Assembly (NCBI GenBank): GCA_028565635.1
Contig: JAOXYB010053323.1
Coordinates: 1 to 11,419 of the forward strand
DNA from: Phoronis ovalis
Taxonomy: Eukaryota > Phoronida > Phoronidae
Length of the DNA stretch: 11,419 nt
Direction of reading: 5' to 3'
Positions 8,205 to 11,419 of this stretch are shown here, piece by piece. The position numbers and the translations under genes are program-made. How positions within the stretch are numbered: the first letter of the stretch is position 1; every line of letters begins with the position of its first letter. The notes under the pieces were generated by a model that had not been told where the DNA came from, ran no database searches, and worked only from the letters and a program-made list of their open reading frames with translations.

Positions 8205-8416
8205 AATAACAGCAACAAGATCACCTATGGTGATAGGAATGTTGTTTTTAAGAGGGAGTGAATGAATATCCCTGGAGGATGACATTTAATAGAGATCGAT
8301 TCAAATCAAGAGACAAATATTCTCTTACCAGATGGAGCATTGGACATATGATTATACATTGAACTGCATTGAACTATCTTGTATTTTATCTTGAAATTCT
8401 TGGATAAAAACAAACA
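8205..8416 (-). pseudogene. Two-exon coding-like fragment, perhaps the start of an extended Tudor domain
   Basis: On the minus strand, exon A (8416-8329) has an acceptor TTATTTCAG and a strong donor CTG|GTAAGAG. A 57-nt intron (8328-8272) ends in TCCTCCAG, and exon B (8271-8205) ends at GTTATT|GTAAGT. One frame passes through both with matched phase: FVFIQEFQDKIQDSSMQFNV, a TAA at 8354-8352, then SYVQCSIW and DIHSLPLKNNIPITIGDLVAVI split at the tryptophan codon. The layout F.FIQ ... helix ... P...GDLVAV resembles the beginning of an extended Tudor domain (as in TDRD proteins), but the expected WYRA segment was not found downstream. The in-frame stop marks it as broken or misread. Alternatively the fragment starts at the ATG overlapping 8286-8284 and is a first exon. 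Family call is weak. Confidence 0.35.
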
Positions 8417-8565
8417 CTGAAATAACTACTGTCTAAAATATTTAAAATTGGATTAATGTAATTACATGTATGTAATATTTTACAAATACACCGTTGGACT
8501 ATTCACAGGTACTTGGTGGAGCCATCATCTGGACCCCACACAATCACGCTATTATTACATATTTT

Positions 8566-8629
8566 ATAAAATTATACAATACTAATAAAGTATTATGATA
8601 AAATTATGCAATACTAATAAAGTATAATT
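8566..8629. repeat. Two-copy 32-bp tandem repeat
   Basis: The unit ATAAAATTATACAATACTAA TAAAGTATTATG (8566-8597) is repeated at 8598-8629 with only a few differences. It is AT-rich, minisatellite-like and noncoding. Confidence 0.85.
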
Positions 8630-8713
8630 ATAATACTACTGATCATCACATGACTCAGTCAAATTCTCAAACTGCATAATCTATTGTAAACAGTATTCAT
8701 CTTCCACCAAATT

Positions 8714-8878
8714 TTACCCAAGATCGAATGTAATTTTGCTAATTATCCATTGTTCTCTTAATTCTTTATCAACGGGTTATTTATGAAATGATAAACGTAC
8801 ATCTTCTCTCCCATTGTTTATGCATGTTGGAGCAGAGCAAGATACACGCGAATCTTTCTTCCAGTCACTAGACACCAT
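8714..8878 (-). pseudogene. THAP zinc-finger fragment with an in-frame stop
   Basis: From the ATG at 8878-8876 the minus strand reads MVSSDWKKDSR, VSCSAPTCINNG and VRLSFHK, then TAA (8779-8777), then in the same frame PVDKELREQWIISKITFDLG to a second stop at 8716-8714. The pattern C.AP.C.N ... SFHKFP.D..L...W is the first half of a THAP domain, a C2CH DNA-binding zinc module of about 90 residues found in regulators and P-element-type transposases. The phenylalanine of FHKFP is replaced by the stop codon. The distal C..H pair is absent, but a donor-like GG|GTAAAA at 8718-8713 would allow it to lie in another exon. It may be a dead first exon or a transposon relic. Confidence 0.7.
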
Positions 8879-9440
8879 TTTTACTTAATGTAATGAAATC
8901 TTCAAATAAAAGCCAGACTTTATTTTCCTTTCACTGACTAACAAAAGTCATCTACTTACCTAGTTATTCATTCCCGATACAAAGTTTAGGTGATACTAGC
9001 ATTTTCCTTTGAGAAAAAGGGTATCTACGTATTTGTAAAAGAAAAAATATTTTACTAAACTGTAAATACAATGCTTTTGCTTTGTTAGTTCTTGCTATTC
9101 CCAATAGGTGGTACCATGATACTGTCACATACAAGGCAAGTGGCAGTAAGTCAACTTTAACCCGGAAACTGGTCCGGACTTATTGTTAGTTACTTACTTG
9201 TTGTGAACACTGACATACATGTAGGATGTTGTTTTTGTAAACAAAACAACATCCAACTAGCAACCATTTGGTCATAATGTTACATAATGCAAAGTAATGA
9301 TATTTGTTAAAACAAAGAAAGCAAGTGAAGCATAAGGTAAAGATAGAATTGAACAGATAAGAGAGACATTTTGCACTTGATGAGCAGTAGGAGTAAAACA
9401 ATGATTACTAAATAAATATAGTTCAATTAAATTGTTAATA
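8879..9440. other. No gene recognised
   Basis: AT-rich spacer between the THAP fragment and the ELP1 poly(A) signals. The minus-strand open frame at 9186-9401 is rich in Cys, Phe and Tyr, matches no family I know, and is crossed by the hairpin at 9224-9254; I regard it as chance. Confidence 0.5.
9224..9254. repeat. Perfect 12-bp inverted repeat (hairpin, 7-nt loop)
   Basis: GGATGTTGTTTT (9224-9235) and AAAACAACATCC (9243-9254) are exact reverse complements around TGTAAAC. It could fold in RNA from either strand. It lies about 200 bp beyond the ELP1 poly(A) signals, so it is probably outside that mRNA. Confidence 0.85.
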
Positions 9441-9452
9441 TTTATTTTTATT
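9441..9452 (-). terminator. Tandem AATAAA poly(A) signals of ELP1
   Basis: On the minus strand two AATAAA hexamers sit side by side at 9452-9447 and 9446-9441, 35-48 nt after the ELP1 stop codon at 9489-9487. Position and strand fit the ELP1 3' UTR, which would be unusually short. Confidence 0.7.
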
Positions 9453-9486
9453 CAATTAATATCACAAATAAATTTAGATATTATTC

Positions 9487-9551
9487 TTATGCAATGTGCA
9501 ACTTCCAAGCTTTGTCCTTGACTACTGTGGGCGGTACTCTCATCGATGGTT
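9487..9551 (-). CDS. ELP1: Terminal coding exon of ELP1
   Basis: An acceptor TTTACTTTCAG (AG at 9553-9552) opens an exon whose first two bases complete a GAA codon with the final G of the exon at 10429-10674. It then reads EPSMRVPPTVVKDKAWKLHI and an alanine before TAA at 9489-9487. This matches the conserved end of ELP1, in which an aliphatic-PP segment is followed by a basic stretch and WKL a few residues before the stop. The splice phases agree exactly and poly(A) signals follow, so this end appears functional. Confidence 0.85.
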
Positions 9552-10428
9552 CTGAAAGTAAACCAAAATGACTGAAATGCAACCCAAATGTCAGTCTGTG
9601 GTATTTTGTTTAGAAATTGATAAAACTAACCAGTTTCTGCCCAATAATCGTTATACATTTAAATTATTACTAGGAGCTAGAAAAGTCTAGCTACAAGGTA
9701 CAAATCCATCACAATAACCTAGAAAATATTAGGAGCTAAACAATTGCAGGAGCTAGAATTTCTACACATAGAAACTTGTGGAAGCTACAAGTGAGCGTCG
9801 ATATAGGTCAGAGGTCAGTAGGAGAGTCATGCTGGTCACTTAGTGCCTAACTGATACTTGGCCAATGTTGATGATCGATTCTGGGTGCTAGCACATATGT
9901 ACATATCTAGCACCTAACTATGACAATGTAGCATGTATAAAGAAATTTACCTATTTTATTCCAGTGTCTTACGATTTTTGGCCAGAAACTGCTTGGTACA
10001 AAGCTCAATGTTTTTGTTGCATTAAGGAGTACCAGATTCCGAAGATGTGGACATTTTTAGTTGCGACTGATTTAGGCTCATATTACATTCTAATAGATTG
10101 AGTTTTGACTACATTGCTAGAAAGGAATTCAGCTTAAAAGAGAGTAAGATATGAAATAAATCGATTGGCAATTGCTGAACTGCAAGTATTTTATGCCTAT
10201 AACCAAAACACAAATGGAATATAACAAAGATGTTATATTAACTATATTATGATTGTGTATGTGATTTTGCAAAAATCTTCATTTTAATCAATTGTATTCA
10301 TATACATAACAAGTCAGCTCCTCACAAAATAAAATGTAAAATTCAGAGCATGACTATAGCTTTGTAAGTATGTCATCAAAGAAAATACAAGCAGAAATGT
10401 TTTGCAATAGATTAGTACGTGTATATAC
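9552..10428 (-). other. Last intron of ELP1
   Basis: The intron runs from donor GT (10428-10427) to acceptor AG (9553-9552), 877 bp. It contains a few AGGAGCTA-type short repeats (near 9672, 9731 and 9748) and an inverted repeat at 9884-9914. No coding signal was seen inside it. Confidence 0.75.
9884..9914. repeat. 8-bp perfect inverted repeat inside the ELP1 intron
   Basis: GGTGCTAG (9884-9891) and CTAGCACC (9907-9914) are exact reverse complements. The 15-nt spacer includes the palindrome ACATATGT. Short, and possibly chance. Confidence 0.5.
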
Positions 10429-10674
10429 CTAGCTGAGGTTCTTGTTTTATTGATCTACAACCACCTTTCTGCATTGCTTGCACGATGCTATTTACAGTAG
10501 ATTCTGGACCAATCATAGGCTGAACATCTGAACGCGACTCTACAGTTTCATCCCATATTTCAGAAAGCGAACCTTGCATTAACTTTAGCAAGTCTTCAAA
10601 CTGCGACTGCAATTCTGTAGCTTTTTCTTCTTCATAAAATGTGACAAGCATTTTAGTCAGAGCTGATATGTCCT
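10429..10674 (-). CDS. ELP1: Penultimate exon of ELP1 (C-terminal helical region)
   Basis: This 246-nt exon lies between an acceptor TTATTTCAG (AG at 10676-10675) and a donor CAGCTAG|GTATAT (GT at 10428-10427). It reads EDISALTKMLVTFYEEEKA, then TELQSQFEDLLKLMQGSLSE, IWDE and, later, PMIGPESTVNSIVQAMQKGG. Human ELP1 has the same order: KVLFLFEFDEQGRELQ, AFEDTLQLMERSLPEIW, LGPNSTANSI. This C-terminal region takes part in ELP1 dimer formation and Elongator assembly. Phase 1 on both sides matches the neighbouring exons, and the frame is intact. The ATG at 10651 is internal, not a start. A second AG at 10674-10673 could be used instead of the chosen acceptor but would shift the frame relative to the previous exon. 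Confidence 0.9.
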
Positions 10675-10820
10675 CTGAAATAAAAAAATAATGATATTAA
10701 ATGGATTGTTCAAAGGAAATCTATAATTTTCTAATAGCAACAGGAATGCAACTTTGACCTTAATATAATCTGTTCACCGTTAAAAAAGCAGGTTTGTATG
10801 TTAAAACAGGCATTCATTAC

Positions 10821-10869
10821 CAAGAATTGAAGCAATAGTAAAAACACTTTCATGCACTTTTTGGAGCAA
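10821..10869 (-). CDS. ELP1: Short upstream ELP1 exon
   Basis: Ending at donor CTTG|GTAATG (GT at 10820-10819), the minus strand reads LLQKVHESVFTIASIL plus one base. That G joins AG of the next exon to give Glu, producing ILEDISAL. Without gaps this aligns with the human stretch LLEALSEVVQNTENLKDEV that precedes the helical region. The 5' edge is uncertain: the acceptor CAACAG at 10872-10870 gives a 49-nt exon, while an AAG about 13 nt further upstream would lengthen it to read LLQQLLQK. An in-frame stop lies a little further upstream, so the exon cannot be long. Earlier ELP1 exons must lie beyond about 10.9 kb, mostly outside the window. Confidence 0.65.
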
Positions 10870-11419
10870 CTGTTGTAATAGCCTTAAGTTCATTGTAAGT
10901 TCTTAGCCAGAAGTTCCCACCAGGCACATTTTATATCACGCAAGTTTCTGTGAGCTTGCGTGATTCTATTCACGAAACGAGCATGTTGGGATTATTTGGG
11001 TTCATGCGGAGGTTGTGATGGTGGTTCCAACAAGTGCAGTTAAATAGTCTATGCACAAAGTTTAAAATGTTCTACATCGTGAAATAACATCTTGTCAGTA
11101 TGTATAGAAAAAAAAAAGTTCTAAAAGTTGGGTTCCTTTCACCTTTGTGCAATTAATGGAGTATATATAGAAGTAGGTGCATGGTTCCCTGCAACTTTCA
11201 TTAAATGGTGTACAAACATACTTTCGTATAAATCAATGTTTTATAATAACTGATGTCCACAAAATGATATCTTATTCATAAATTATTAGACCCATGAGAG
11301 AAAACAGAGAGAGAACATGGCAACATTACCAAAGTTTGCCACTAGATGGCACCTTTTACTGAAAAAGTACATGGCATCATGCATTATCACAAGTTGTCAA
11401 ATTTATTTAAGCTAAAATG
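10870..11419. other. ELP1 intron or upstream sequence, no exon seen
   Basis: This should contain intron sequence upstream of the 10821-10869 exon. I looked for the lysine/arginine-rich ELP1 segment expected next and did not find it on the minus strand. Apart from the hairpin at 10935-10964, only AT-rich noncoding DNA is visible. Confidence 0.45.
10935..10964. repeat. Perfect 10-bp inverted repeat (hairpin, 10-nt loop)
   Basis: ATCACGCAAG (10935-10944) and CTTGCGTGAT (10955-10964) are exact reverse complements around TTTCTGTGAG. Presumably within an ELP1 intron. Could be a transposon end or a structured RNA element. Confidence 0.85.

Noticed and set aside
9186-9401. Minus-strand Cys/Phe/Tyr-rich open frame
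   Set aside because: Low-complexity composition from AT-rich DNA, crossed by a palindrome, with no recognisable domain.
1-11419. CRISPR array, tRNA, rRNA, bacterial operon or viral gene set
   Set aside because: No regularly spaced short repeats with unique spacers, no cloverleaf or rRNA signature, and intron-split animal genes make a prokaryotic or viral origin unlikely.

Overview
The window looks like nuclear DNA of an invertebrate animal. It is AT-rich, genes are split by GT-AG introns or lie as single large exons in wide noncoding sequence, and the recognisable families are animal ones: a multi-domain LRAT-like protein, Elongator subunit ELP1, a discoidin (F5/8C) domain and a THAP zinc finger. 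A lophotrochozoan such as a bivalve would fit, but that is a guess from gene content. There is no bacterial-style gene packing.

Layout. About 1-1290 is a degenerate tandem array of a dispersed repeat. A short TATA-bearing duplication (1298-1328) and a good splice acceptor (1468-1469) precede the main intact gene (+ strand, start 1487), which encodes three LRAT-like H-box/NC domains. Its reading frame ends at 3337, but a glycine-rich tail that plainly belongs to the same protein continues in the -1 frame to 3612. From 3613 to 4585 no gene is seen.

On the minus strand, 4586-4772 is a clear internal exon of ELP1, with probable decayed neighbouring ELP1 exons at 4845-4989 and 5214-5378. A tandem duplication follows at 5458-5723. 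From 5724 to 6930 nothing is recognised. A 50-60 bp imperfect inverted repeat (6932-7286) lies just before a frameshifted discoidin-domain remnant on the + strand (7363-7847). On the minus strand there are then a two-exon coding-like fragment (8205-8416) and a THAP-domain fragment (8714-8878), each broken by a stop codon.

Finally the true 3' end of ELP1 lies at 9487-10869 (minus strand): three exons with matching splice phases, a stop codon and tandem poly(A) signals. Because this 3' end lies transcriptionally upstream of the internal ELP1 exons at 4.6-5.4 kb, the ELP1 pieces are not collinear. They imply a partial duplicate or pseudogene, a rearrangement, or an assembly error. Indels recur in the LRAT, discoidin and ELP1-like pieces, so read error must be separated from real decay.

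The most interesting candidate biology is the LRAT-like protein: a predicted N-myristoylated protein with three tandem LRAT-like domains and a hydrophobic glycine-zipper tail, which suggests a membrane-acting enzyme or effector.
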